Shown here: positions 11,901-20,054 of the stretch, in pieces
How positions within the stretch are numbered: the stretch's first letter is position 1
Layout: every line of letters begins with the position of its first letter
DNA from: Agapetus fuscipes
Taxonomy: Eukaryota > Arthropoda > Insecta > Trichoptera > Glossosomatidae
Length of the DNA stretch: 64,000 nucleotides
Assembly: GCA_951799405.1 (NCBI GenBank)
Contig: OX637336.1
Coordinates: forward strand, 21,557,479 to 21,621,478
Direction of reading: 5' to 3'
Notes under the pieces: generated by a model
Databases searched by the model: none
Told to the model about the DNA's origin: nothing
The model's input: the letters and a program-made list of their open reading frames with translations, nothing else
Program-made: the position numbers and the translations under genes

Positions 11901-14900
11901 CATACAAAAAAAACATAAAATTGCACTTTTCTCATAAACGACTCCAAGAATTTTTCTTAAATTTTCAGAGTTGCCACTAATTAATTTTTAACTTAATAAA
12001 TTAGTTATGACAACACTCTTACTAATCTGTGTCTATGGGCTGCCATATGAAAAAAACAAACGATTGTGATTTTCTCGAAAATTAAGGGGTCAACAAAAAT
12101 ATAATGTTCTACAATATTATGGACAACATAAATTTGCACAAATTTAAAAAAAAAAATTTTTGAAAAAATAAATATAAAGCACCGTTTACACGACCTGAAA
12201 TTTTAAATCGAAAATATTACAAAAACCTATTAAAATGCAAGATATTTAAATTTGTTTTAGATTTGATAGAAAGAACAAGCTTATTAATTTAATTCGTAAT
12301 CATTTTTTTTTTACTTTTTTGAGAATTCAAGATGGCTTCCGAAGAGCTGAAAATTTAAAATGCGATTTTCTCAAAAACGGCTCCGACGATTTTTCTTAAA
12401 TTTTTTGTGAATCCATTTTTATAATAGTGCTATCTAATAATTATAATCATTTCTTCATCATAATCTCGGTTTAGGGAGTTGCCATATAAAAGAAAAAAAT
12501 AATGGAAAAATTCTCGGCAGTTAGAGGGTTGATAAAAAAATAATGTAGCACAAATGTAAAACAATAATAATAACCTATATATTGCCATCATTATTTTTTC
12601 CAAAAAGTGAATCAAAAGTATAGCCGCCATACAAAGTGAAAATTTTCCATACAAAATGTATTAGCAATTTTCTTGGTAGTCAAAGGGTTAAAAATAGATA
12701 AAAGGCTGCGATTCTTGAAATTTTATAAATACCAATAATAATCAGTCGTTACTTTTTCAAAATATAACTAAAAAGTGTACCCACCATACAAAGTCCTAGT
12801 TTGCATACAGAAGGGTTTAATGACCATCTATAATAATCTAGAATATAAGTTGCAATGAAATATAAACATTCAAAACTAATATGAAATGCATGCCCACAAA
12901 CAGGTACGTGTAAGTTCGCGCTTACGAATGCTGAATTTGTACTTACAAATTAAAACCAAATCTCAAATGAACATAAAACCTGCAACTCTTGCCGACCTTC
13001 CTTGAAACAGGGGTGACATTGACAAAGTGAATTATTTTTTACACTTTGGGAGGACTGAGAAATGCGAGAAAATTGAGATAAGACTGAATGAAAAAAGAGT
13101 GGAGGTCGTGAAAGAATTTGATTATCTGGGAAGCAAGTTTGAGTCGAATGCGAAATTGACGAAATAATTGGAAAAGCGCGCTAGTAGAGGAAGAAGTGTG
13201 ATGGAAACGATTGGAAGAATTGCAAGAAATAGGAAACTTACGAAGAATAAGAGATCGGCGGTCCACAATGGCATATTGGTTGGTGGAAGTGAGGCTTAAT
13301 GAATGTGAGCTGAGTAAAGTATGTAAGTACGGTTGAAATGGCTTACCTGAGAGCAATGGCTGGAAAGACACTGAGTGATAGAGTACGTAATGCTTGAGTG
13401 ATGAACGAGTGTGGTATAAAAGAGAATATGAGAATGAAAGTACAAAAAAGTACAATGAGATGGTTCAGACATCTTGAAAGAAAGGATGATGAACAACTAA
13501 CGAAGAAAGTGTACAAAGGAAATGTCAGAGGAAAGCGCGGAAGGGGAAGGCTGAGGAAAGAATGGTTAGACCAAATAGGTGAGATTGCGAAAGAATGGAT
13601 TCTGCAGAGTGAGAATAAGAGAAGAGTGTGTATGAAAAAGGTGATGAATATTGAGGAAATAAAAGTGGTTTGTTAGGGCAGAAAAAAGTGGAGGCGCATC
13701 TGCAGAGGTACCGGTCACCCCTAGTGGAACGGCGGCAGGATACAGTACAGTACAGTACAGAGGTCAGCTTCATACCAACCTATAAGTCAAGGATCTTTCT
13801 TGTGTAATTGGCGCTTTTTCCAGAGAAGACCAACCTTGCAGAGGGCTCTTGAGTTGTGATTCACACAAAACGGCGCTCACCAAATAAATCATCCAAATAT
13901 TTTTTATTCACTTAATAATTTTAATGGCTTTATCCATATTGTACGAGCATGCAGGTACACACCGCGGTGGAATAAAATTGATTTATTATCGATATATTAT
14001 ATTTTCATTGAAACTGCATAAGCTGGTAGATGATTCTAGCTTTACATACGTCATACAGTGGGTTAATTTTTGCAAGAAAGTCGAGTACAGATTCTGTGCA
14101 ATTTATTTACTGTTTAATTGTTTAGAGTTTATTTGTTTTATATATTTGAATGTATTGATTGCTTGTATTCCTTGACTGATAGGTTGGTATGCGGCTGACC
14201 ACCCATACTGTAAAAAATGGTTCACTTTGCCAATGTCACCCCTGCTTCAGGGAAGGTCTGCAAGAGTTGCAGGGCTTATGTTCATTTGAGATTGGGTTTT
14301 TTATATTGTAGGTCCACATGCGGCATGTGTAAGCGCGAAATAATGCATGTCTGCTTGTGGGAATGCATTTAATATGAATCTCAAATGATACATATCTTTG
14401 CAGCTTAGATTTAGATTTAGATAGATTCCCACTTCAACTGGGAGGAGCAAGTCAAGACAGTCTGTAACAAGCTAAGGATATGCCTTCTGAACATGTACCA
14501 TCTAAAACCATACCTGTCATACACAGTGCTAAGACTGGTTTACATGGGGTTGGTTGAGCCGATTATTACCTATGGACTAAGAATATGAGGCCTTACTTTT
14601 AAATCGTATATCGACAGGATCTTGAACATACAAATCAGAATGTAATTTGTAATTTTTTGCTACAACGTCTCCCCATTTCTTTAAGAGGCTATCTTCCTAA
14701 AACGCCGATGAGTTTTGAGCGCTATATATACGTAGTGCTATTGTATATTTATCCATGCTCGGAATCTAAATAGAAGGAATTTCTCATGGGGCTTCCACAC
14801 GCTTGCCAACCTAGCACAAGTCAAGCGCACAGTGTGTCGTCTAGAACATGCTAGCTGGACAAAATTAGTCCATTAGACAAAATTTTGTCCAGCTAGCATG

Positions 14901-17900
14901 TTCTAGACGACACACTGTGCGCTTGACTTGTGCTAGGTTGGCAAGCGTGTGGAAGCCCCATCACATTAACAGTGCAGTGAAAGTATAAATTAAAGATTAA
15001 ATATTTGAACACATAGTGTGATGGCGCACAGGGCAAGAAGTGATTTTTTTTTTGCATTGTGTGTGGCTACATTGTGTGCTTACAACTTTTCTCTACTGTC
15101 TGGCAAATGAGGTCTGTGAGACAGAAATATTTTGTGTCTCTTTCTACTTTGACGTGAAACGATAAGTACAAGCTTTGCACATAAAAATGCTTTTTTGAGC
15201 AAATTCTTTACACTAATAATGTTACATTGCTTCAAATTACATGAATGTGTACAGATCACGTACAACAATGTCTATTTCACAAATTTCTTTTGCACAGGGT
15301 TGCTTCTCGATAACAGAAAAATAATTTAAAAAAATAGTTTCATATTTTCTTCATTATTAGAAATCTTACCAATTATTTAATGTTTTAAAATTGTAATCTA
15401 ATCTAATCTAATCTGACTACAGCATGAGTTCTCAATATTTTTTGGGTGGCGACTTGTATCCAGTCGTTGTTCCGCTAGGGGTGGCCAGTACCTCTGTAGA
15501 TGTTTTTCCACTTTTATTTTTATTTATTTGTTCACACTATAACTGGCTGACTAAAACTTGCAGGGCTTATGTTGATTTGAGGTTTGGTTTTTATTTGTAA
15601 GTTCACATTCAGCATTTGTAAGCGCGAACTAACACGTGTTTGTGGGCATGCATTTGATACGAGTTTTGATTGTTAATTTAGCTTTGGAACTTTGATTATA
15701 GATTTACAGACTGTAACTGTAACTCTGTCACCATTCCGCTAGGGGTGGCCAGAGCCTCTGCAGAGTTGCCTCATTTTCAATATCGACGGACTTTGGTCGT
15801 TTTCAATATAGCTTATTCGATCTTTGTTACAAAGATGCAGTGGCGGCTCTTCATTGCGGGAAAGTGGGGAACATCCCTATGGATGAAATAGAAAAAACAA
15901 TTATTTACTAGAGGCGAAATATAATAAAAATGAACTTAAAGCTGGTACAAATTATTTAATTTTAGAGTAATATATACGTAGCGCGCTAAAACTGTTGGAA
16001 AATATTTTGGCTAATACGAAAAATGCTTTTCACAATTTGAAGGTTAAAATCTTGTCCCCTCTCATCAATACATAGAGTTATACAGTAGGTACATACATAC
16101 TCGTACATCTCGATGTATTAATGAGAGCGGATGCCTTCAGCCGTCACGTGGCCGGTACTCAGCCATCGGCCGGGCCGAAGTTGAACGATTCGTACATGGG
16201 GATATTCATTCGGATCTCCGAGATTTCTTTGTATGTGTTAGTGGCGACTGCTTGTACAATACAACATACAACGTTATCGCGCATGCGTATTTCAAACGCT
16301 GGACATATTGCCCATGGGGTGAATTCTGAATATCCCACTGTGACGTAGGAGCAAACTGTGTAGGTACACCGAGGTACACATCATAATATTGTTTAAGATT
16401 TGTGTCGGGGACTCACACCGTAAATTCGTAACAGTGATTGTCATTGTTTCTCTTTGGTTAACTATAGGTTGTTACTTTTTAGATTTATTTACCGCCAGTT
16501 TCGTGGCGTTTTCAACGTGATAAGTTGGAAATCTCAAGAATTCTTTACAAAATTGTAAATTTATCTAAAAACATTTAAGTTTTTGTAGAAAAGTTTAAAA
16601 ATAACGAAACAAGTTATTAAACAGCAATGAAAATAACTTAAAAAAAATTATATCACATGTTTTCATGCCTCAATTTTTTTAAAGGATTTTTTTTTTATGC
16701 GATTGTGAATAAACATTTTATTATTATTAATTACTGTGATTCATTGTGATTCTTACTTAAATAAAAATGTGAAAACAATCAAATAATAGGCCTGTGCATC
16801 ATCAGCCTTGTGATGTTTCCCTTATTCCGCCCGCCTACTGTATGGTGGTGAGCAGGAGGGAGCAGGTGACTGGTGCAGTGTATGGCCAGGACACAGGTGA
16901 GCATAAGATTTTCTTTCAAGGTCATCCCCTCCCGCGAGTTTTAGCTAGAGCCGCTGCTGCAAAGATGTATTGACATTCAAGGCTTATTCATATTTAATGC
17001 ACGCCTATAATATGACGGCACATCTAAATTCACGCTTACACATGTTGCATGTGTACCTACATACATTTTTGTTTTACTTTCTCTGAAATAGCGGTGACAT
17101 TGGCAAGTAAAAACATTTTTTATAGCATGGGTGGTCAGCCACATGCCAACCTACAAGTTAAGGAACACAAATATATGATCAACTCAACTTAACTAAGCTA
17201 CACATATAGTGAAGCTTCTTGCCGCTTTATTTTCTAGCCAGACAAATTTGGTTGGTGAAGACAATTTTAATTCACAAAACTATTTATAAAAAAAAAATGG
17301 TTCAACTTCAAAACTATCAATATTTTTTTTTAAATCAAGAAAAAAACCCATTAAGTTAAAGATTGCGACCCTGGTGCGTGAGCCAGTGGATTCACACACA
17401 CACGTCGAAATCGGGTGTTGTATGCGTAAGCTCGTGCCCCGGAAATTTCTTAGACAAGGGGACGTGCTCTCAGCTCTGCATCTCAAGCTCGAATAACGGT
17501 GAAACGAAATAAACAGCCGCTTTTATTCTGTAGCTTTTCGCCTAACAAAATTGTATGGAATTTTCGAAGCTGTTTTTTTATTGTATTTTGTTAAATTAAC
17601 ATGCATTATCACGAAAAAAAAATGCGGTCAATTTTGAGTTTTATTAATAAACTTACTATTCATATATATTTTTTGTATACTTTCATTCAACAAATTCAAG
17701 TTATTCATTGAACCCAGATAGCATTATTTCGTAATATTTCATAAGTTTGTGTTCATTTTGACAGAATTCAAATAACTTTTATCATTTTTGGAAACGGTCA
17801 ATCTGTAAATTATACATTTCTTTATTTTATTCTGACAGTAACAGATTTAAAAAAAAAGTAAACATAATGGACATTTAAAACCCAGAACACCGTTTTGGAC

Positions 17901-19644
17901 GTATTCGCTCTATGGGGTCTTAAGAAAAATTATTCTGCTGGCATAACATGATTTTTCGGCTTCACAGAAGTTAAAACAGTTTGAAATGCAGTTAAAGTTT
18001 CAGAATGCGAAACTTCATTTTTTTTCTTTTTCTGAACTTAATTCTGTTTTGGCTTACAAAGATTACACGTAACACTTTTCCTTACAGCGAGCTGTAAGCC
18101 CGGTTAAGCCAACTAATAAATAATAATAAAACAAATTCAAATAATCTAGGTTCTACACTACTTTTTGTTATAGTGATTCACTAATATTATGTTTATCTTA
18201 TAAAACGCTGCCCGTTTGAAATCCGACACTTAACAATTATGGATGTAAGGCAGTGTTTCTTAACTGGTAATATTTGAGAGTCATACATAAAAAATAAAAA
18301 GTTGTAAAAAAAATTAGCTATGAGATAATTGAGAATGGACTCGGAACAGAGTTCTATTTTTTTTTCTCGGCAGGATGACTATATGGCCTATGTGACAAGG
18401 GTTCTTAACGATCAATAACAAATTTTTGTTTCACTTTCTATGGTAAAAAAGCCTAGCCGGCTGACTTTTTTTTTGTTCAAGTTTTTAATTTTTACGACTT
18501 ATTAGCTCGAAAACATTTCTTTGTATAATTTATAATTTAGTGGTTCAAATTAATAATGTATAAAAAAAACTTTAAAGAAAAATGAAAAGTTCAAATTAAC
18601 TCGGCTTACTATTCTTGAACCTTACGATCGCAACAAAGCCCTCAAAATGGTCCTCAATCAAAGAAACTTAAAAAGTGGTTCTTGGTCGAAAAACATACCA
18701 AAGAGGTCCCTATTTAAAAACAGGTTTGGGACCATTTGTGCTGACGTAAGCATACTTTTGTTTAAAATGACGAATATGGAAGTCATTCAGACAAAGGCTT
18801 ATTTAGATCTGATCATAAGAGTTAATTTCATACAAAAACCAATCCATGTTTCCTTGATGTTATTTTGGATATTTTATAATGTGGAGAGCGAGGAATTTTG
18901 GCGATGCACGGGCTCCGTTTAAAAATGTACAGTGCTCTCAATATTCACCGTTTGAGCTGTTTTTTAAAGAAATGTATGGGAGACCATAGAAAAAATAGTG
19001 GGCATTGCCACAAAATGCACGGCGATATAATATCTATATTTGAATAACTACCAACTCGGAGTATTTTCATGTTCGCGGAGCTGTATAATATGTAAAATCA
19101 TTACATACATGACACAAACGGTATTTTATGCGGAACAAATTTGTAAGTATTGAATCGTGGCATTATTACTGGGGGTGCAATGCACCGATGCACCTTACCT
19201 GGAGCCGTCACTGGTCTGACGGGACGGCTGGACTAAGTCAACTACCCCACGCCAAACAAGGTCGCACAGTTTGGGAAGCCCTGGTTTAGGGCTAATTTTT
19301 TCTTGTTTAAGTTAAAAAATCATCTTTCTAATTTCAGTTGGGCCACACCTGCGCAAAAGTTAAAAGTACAAAGGTTCAAACCTGTCAGCACAATCGTAGA
19401 GACTGAATTCAACCTCAGCATATATGAGAGGAATGTGCAGATCTGCGATGTCCCCTCTACTTCTTTCTGTGTCCTGCTGCGAGCTATCCAGGAGGCCCTT
19501 CCGGAAGGAGTCTCACTTCAAGTCCACGAGTCTCTGGACGAGCATCAAGACATCAGATATGTGCCGGACACAGAACTGTTGTCTTTGAAGCAACAGCTTG
19601 ATGACATAGCTGAGGCCAAGGAGAAGAAGAAGACAAAGAAATAG
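2961..19644 (+). CDS. mRpL48: Mitochondrial ribosomal protein L48 (uS10-like fold), complete, four exons
   Basis: Exons are 2961-2975, 3126-3227, 5871-6004 and 19338-19644, giving 185 residues. All three introns have GT-AG ends, and phases 0, 0 and 2 join cleanly. The N-terminus is basic and lacks acidic residues (five codons, then RPILQSGISFLRPCAISPKR), as expected for a mitochondrial presequence. YEPDYL follows, then LNIQIKGYDYPILENYQRYV, the start of the S10-like domain of mL48 in the large mitochondrial subunit. A conserved LPEGVSLQVHE segment lies near residues 140-150, and the tail is Lys/Glu-rich (EAKEKKKTKK). ATG 2961 was chosen because its five codons splice in frame into the conserved part. 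Intron 3 is 13.3 kb and almost entirely nested transposons. The gene converges with TTC8, the two stops being about 410 bp apart. Confidence 0.9.
3237..3737. other. mRpL48 intron 2, left part, no feature recognised
   Basis: About 500 bp of intron sequence without a recognisable gene or repeat, directly before the 13-bp target duplication of the foldback element at 3751. Confidence 0.4.
3751..4268. mobile_element. Foldback element 1 (Penelope-like terminal repeat), 13-bp TSD
   Basis: Arms at about 3751-3817 and 4153-4220 are inverted copies of each other over about 68 bp, with AACATGGTCTAACCCGAG and GAAACGTCGGCAGAC in the right arm. The inner ~335 bp is GC-rich. The direct repeat AAAATAACTAGAT flanks the insert at 3738-3750 and 4269-4281. 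The 3' extension after the right arm (ACCGACCATGGAAGTG, then AAAGCTTAAAAC) resembles the end of the element at 8362-8650, so the two belong to one family. The minus strand of the left arm has a degenerate hammerhead-like core, with TTCCC and GGGAA flanking a 6-nt loop and then TGAAAC. Assignment to Penelope-like elements is inferred; no GIY-YIG or reverse transcriptase is present. Confidence 0.65.
4282..5430 (+). mobile_element. LINE-A copy, 5'-truncated, with R-repeat 3' end
   Basis: 4305-5078 encodes 257 residues of a reverse-transcriptase C-terminus: [30 protein letters not shown], then WFGHLERI and [13 protein letters not shown]. The palm motif (YADD) is missing because the copy starts just after it. 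An AT-rich 3' UTR of about 110 bp leads into a complete R-repeat (about 5189-5430, plus orientation), which is the end of the element. The left junction abuts the target duplication of the foldback element at 3751. Confidence 0.8.
5431..5870. other. mRpL48 intron 2, right part, no gene recognised
   Basis: Intron sequence up to the acceptor TTGGTTGCAG. It holds a short direct repeat of AAAGGCTGT near 5765-5800 and no gene that I recognise. Confidence 0.4.
6165..6345. repeat. 25-bp tandem repeat, about seven copies
   Basis: The unit CAGTACTAGCTTAGTAACAGG plus CTAT is repeated about seven times with almost no divergence, inside the outer hAT. Expansions of this kind are common in subterminal regions of hAT elements. 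Confidence 0.9.
6811..7005 (-). pseudogene. hAT transposase C-terminal dimerisation domain, remnant
   Basis: The minus-strand frame encodes 64 residues including ESECSFSTLNRVLSFLRNTM and then RLVALCLLS. This is the hallmark C-terminal hAT segment (S-x-x-E/C-x-x-F-S-x-L, then R-N-x-M, then R-L-x-x-L). It lies near the left end of the inner hAT, in the position expected for the 3' end of its transposase gene. The rest of the gene is not recognised; LINE-B is inserted upstream of it. Confidence 0.8.
8362..8650 (-). mobile_element. Foldback element 2 with hammerhead-like core, 12-bp TSD
   Basis: Arms of about 84 bp (about 8371-8455 and 8534-8617) are near-perfect inverted copies ending in (GAT)n/(ATC)n. 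The 12-bp direct repeat AATTTGCTATCA (8350-8361, 8651-8662) interrupts LINE-B codons TICYQ|FADD. The central ~78 bp on the minus strand reads CTGAAGA, AGTCAG, a 10-nt loop, CTGAC, then GAAAC. That is the order of a hammerhead ribozyme core (CUGANGA, helix II, GAAAC), with one extra A. The 3' extension CCGGCCATGAAAGCC, then TAAAAAC, resembles that of the element at 3751. Confidence 0.72.
8845..10094 (-). mobile_element. LINE-A copy, 5'-truncated, inserted in LINE-B
   Basis: On the minus strand, about 10092-9165 encodes reverse transcriptase from [11 protein letters not shown] through [17 protein letters not shown] (YADD palm motif) to [20 protein letters not shown]. Its 3' end continues into a complete R(-) at about 8850-9060. 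The upstream part of the open frame (10095-10151) belongs to LINE-B, so that frame is chimeric. The C-terminal ~30 residues are out of frame. Confidence 0.8.
10231..11540 (+). mobile_element. LINE-A copy with one frameshift
   Basis: The copy starts abruptly at CAGTCTACTCAGTATACCAGG, inside the reverse transcriptase. It encodes [19 protein letters not shown], then [31 protein letters not shown] and [13 protein letters not shown], and ends at the stop 11529-11531. A deletion of one base near 10827 (AGTAAACGAAAG versus AGTAAGACGAAAG in other copies) shifts the frame between the two halves. It belongs to the material inserted into LINE-B at ATTATAGAT|TCC, whose other end is the R-repeat tail at 14420. 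Confidence 0.8.
11541..12834. repeat. AT-rich non-coding stretch with a (TGTA)n microsatellite
   Basis: A microsatellite of about 12 units of GTAT/TGTA sits at about 11725-11775. The phrase AAGATGGCTGCC or AAGATGGCTTCC recurs near 11890 and 12330, together with GATTTTCTCAAAAACG-like phrases, which indicates an internal duplication. No gene recognised. This probably continues the inserted material between LINE-A and its terminal R-repeat. Confidence 0.5.
12835..13795 (-). repeat. R(-) repeat interrupted by a LINE fragment
   Basis: 12835-13037 is R(-) up to GTGAATTATTTTTTACA, and 13758-13795 is the remaining inner end (GGTCAGCTTCATACC to AAGTCAAGGA). Between them lies the LINE-C fragment. The break is in the same A/T-rich spot as in the R(-) copy at 54975. 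Confidence 0.8.
13038..13757 (+). pseudogene. LINE-C: diverged relative of LINE-A, C-terminal fragment with (TACAG)n tail
   Basis: Broken frames encode EFDYLGSKFES, then MRMKVQKSTMRWFRHLERK and RGRLRKEWLDQIGEIAKEW, recognisably parallel to the LINE-A C-terminus but far diverged. Several stops and frameshifts interrupt it. It ends in a tail of four TACAG units and not in an R-repeat, so it is a separate family. Reversed 3' ends of the same family (TTCCGCTAGGGGTGGCCAG) appear near 15463 and 15735. Confidence 0.7.
13800..13905 (+). repeat. 3' part of a SINE (same family as 60041-60345)
   Basis: The segment GCAGAGGGCTCTTGAG, TGTGATTCACACAAAA, CGCTCACCAAAT matches the body of the tRNA-derived SINE near 60250-60330. 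The tRNA-like head is absent here. Confidence 0.65.
14172..14420 (+). repeat. R(+) repeat, complete, terminating the insertion in LINE-B
   Basis: Runs from CCTTGACTGATAGGTTGG to GCAGCTTAGATTTAGATTT. Directly after it LINE-B resumes (AGATTCCCACTTC), so this tail marks the 3' end of the material inserted at 10231. Confidence 0.85.
14786..14961. repeat. Near-perfect 176-bp palindrome
   Basis: Arms run inward from ATGGGGCTTCCACACGC and its complement at the right end, with a short unpaired centre near ATTAGTCCATTAGAC. I found no hammerhead-like core and no target duplication, so this differs from the foldback elements with 12-15 bp duplications. Confidence 0.85.
14962..15837. repeat. R(+) fragment and LINE-C 3' ends in AT-rich sequence
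   Basis: About 15555-15705 is the distal two thirds of an R(+) repeat. It is flanked by two reversed LINE-C 3' ends (TTCCGCTAGGGGTGGCCAG near 15470 and 15740). A short (AATCT)n run lies at 15393-15412. No gene recognised. Confidence 0.55.
15838..16959. mobile_element. Third hAT element, 8-bp TSD CAAAGATG
   Basis: The left end is CAGTGGCGGCTC (15838-15849) and the right end is GAGCCGCTGCTG (16948-16959). Direct repeats CAAAGATG occupy 15830-15837 and 16960-16967 exactly. The 1.1-kb interior has no transposase that I recognise, so it is a non-autonomous copy. Its ends differ from those of the inner hAT by one or two bases, so the two are related. Confidence 0.87.
16970..17165 (-). repeat. R(-) repeat, diverged
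   Basis: Contains CACGCTTACACATGTTGC, GGTGACATTGGCAA and GGGTGGTCAGCCACATGCC in R(-) order. More diverged than most copies in the window. Confidence 0.7.
17166..19201. other. Right part of the inner hAT, no gene recognised
   Basis: Very AT-rich. A plus-strand open frame at 18647-18922 (91 residues) has no family signature that I know. This is where the N-terminal half of the inner hAT transposase would be expected on the minus strand, but I cannot recognise it. Confidence 0.4.
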
Positions 19645-20054
19645 GAGGATGCCAAATCACCTTTACCCAGAGGATAAAACTTGGCGTAAATTTCCCTTGA
19701 TCGCGGAAATATAAATAAGTATGTAAGATACAACAGCACCTCTGGAAGGGATTTAGTTTTCATACATTTTGGTCTATTTACATGGTTGAGGGGAATTTAT
19801 GTGATATTTAAAGTCAATCCCTACATCTCCTCCTATTATTTAACAATTTTGAAATACTTTGCAATACCAACTGATGTAGCTCGTTGTTGTGACGTTTTTC
19901 TGCTGATTGTTATTATTTTAGATAGTATTTTTATGTAGTTTTAAAGGTATAATAATTAAAATGATACATATTTGTAAACAGAACAAATCTTCTTTATTTT
20001 CCTTAAATTTAATACATATTCACATGGCATATTTCTGTCCAATCCTGAGCTTGA
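19645..20054. other. 3' ends of mRpL48 and TTC8 (convergent)
   Basis: The 410 bp between the two stop codons hold both 3' UTRs. On the plus strand ATTAAA near 19955 is a candidate signal for mRpL48. On the minus strand AATAAA (plus-strand TTTATT, 19993-19998) lies about 55 bp past the TTC8 stop. Confidence 0.5.
19993..19998 (-). terminator. Polyadenylation signal AATAAA, likely TTC8
   Basis: Canonical hexamer on the minus strand about 55 bp downstream of the TTC8 stop codon. It supports the short C-terminus as the real gene end. Confidence 0.5.

Larger units (their letters stand above)
7200..14780 (+). mobile_element. LINE-B (Jockey/CR1-like non-LTR retrotransposon), broken into four segments
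   Basis: The pieces read in order as one reverse transcriptase. 7247-8361: linker with INYYQTEFEKTKRNMIKTW, then ELNPQKSTGID, NYRPISILT and IVIFVDYAKAVDTLDH. 8651-8848: YQFADDTAI, where FADD is the catalytic palm motif. About 10095-10230: KKYKYLGIIID. 14421-14780: SHFNWEEQVKTVCNKLR, then LVYMGLVEPIITYGLR. Breaks fall mid-codon and rejoin in frame across the foldback element at 8362 and across the 10231-14420 insertion. The endonuclease is missing (5'-truncated). Confidence 0.8.
6631..19213 (-). mobile_element. Inner hAT transposon, 8-bp TSD GTCTGACG
   Basis: The left end CAGTGACGGCTC (6631-6642) and the right end GAGCCGTCACTG (19202-19213) are perfect 12-bp inverted repeats. The perfect 8-bp direct repeat GTCTGACG flanks them (6623-6630 and 19214-19221). 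Strand is given from the transposase relic at 6811-7005. The 12.6-kb span comes from later insertions of LINEs, foldback elements and another hAT. Confidence 0.88.
6069..19283. mobile_element. Outer hAT-type transposon in mRpL48 intron 3 (host of all inner layers)
   Basis: The left end TAGGGCTTCCCAAACT (6069) and the right end AGTTTGGGAAGCCCTG (ending 19283) are inverted copies with one mismatch, matching the CAGGG-type ends of Charlie-like hAT elements. The flanking 8-mers GTCTAGGG (6061-6068) and GTTTAGGG (19284-19291) fit an 8-bp target duplication with one mutation. No transposase of this layer was found, so the original element was probably a small non-autonomous copy, about 630 bp once the inner hAT is removed. 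Confidence 0.8.
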
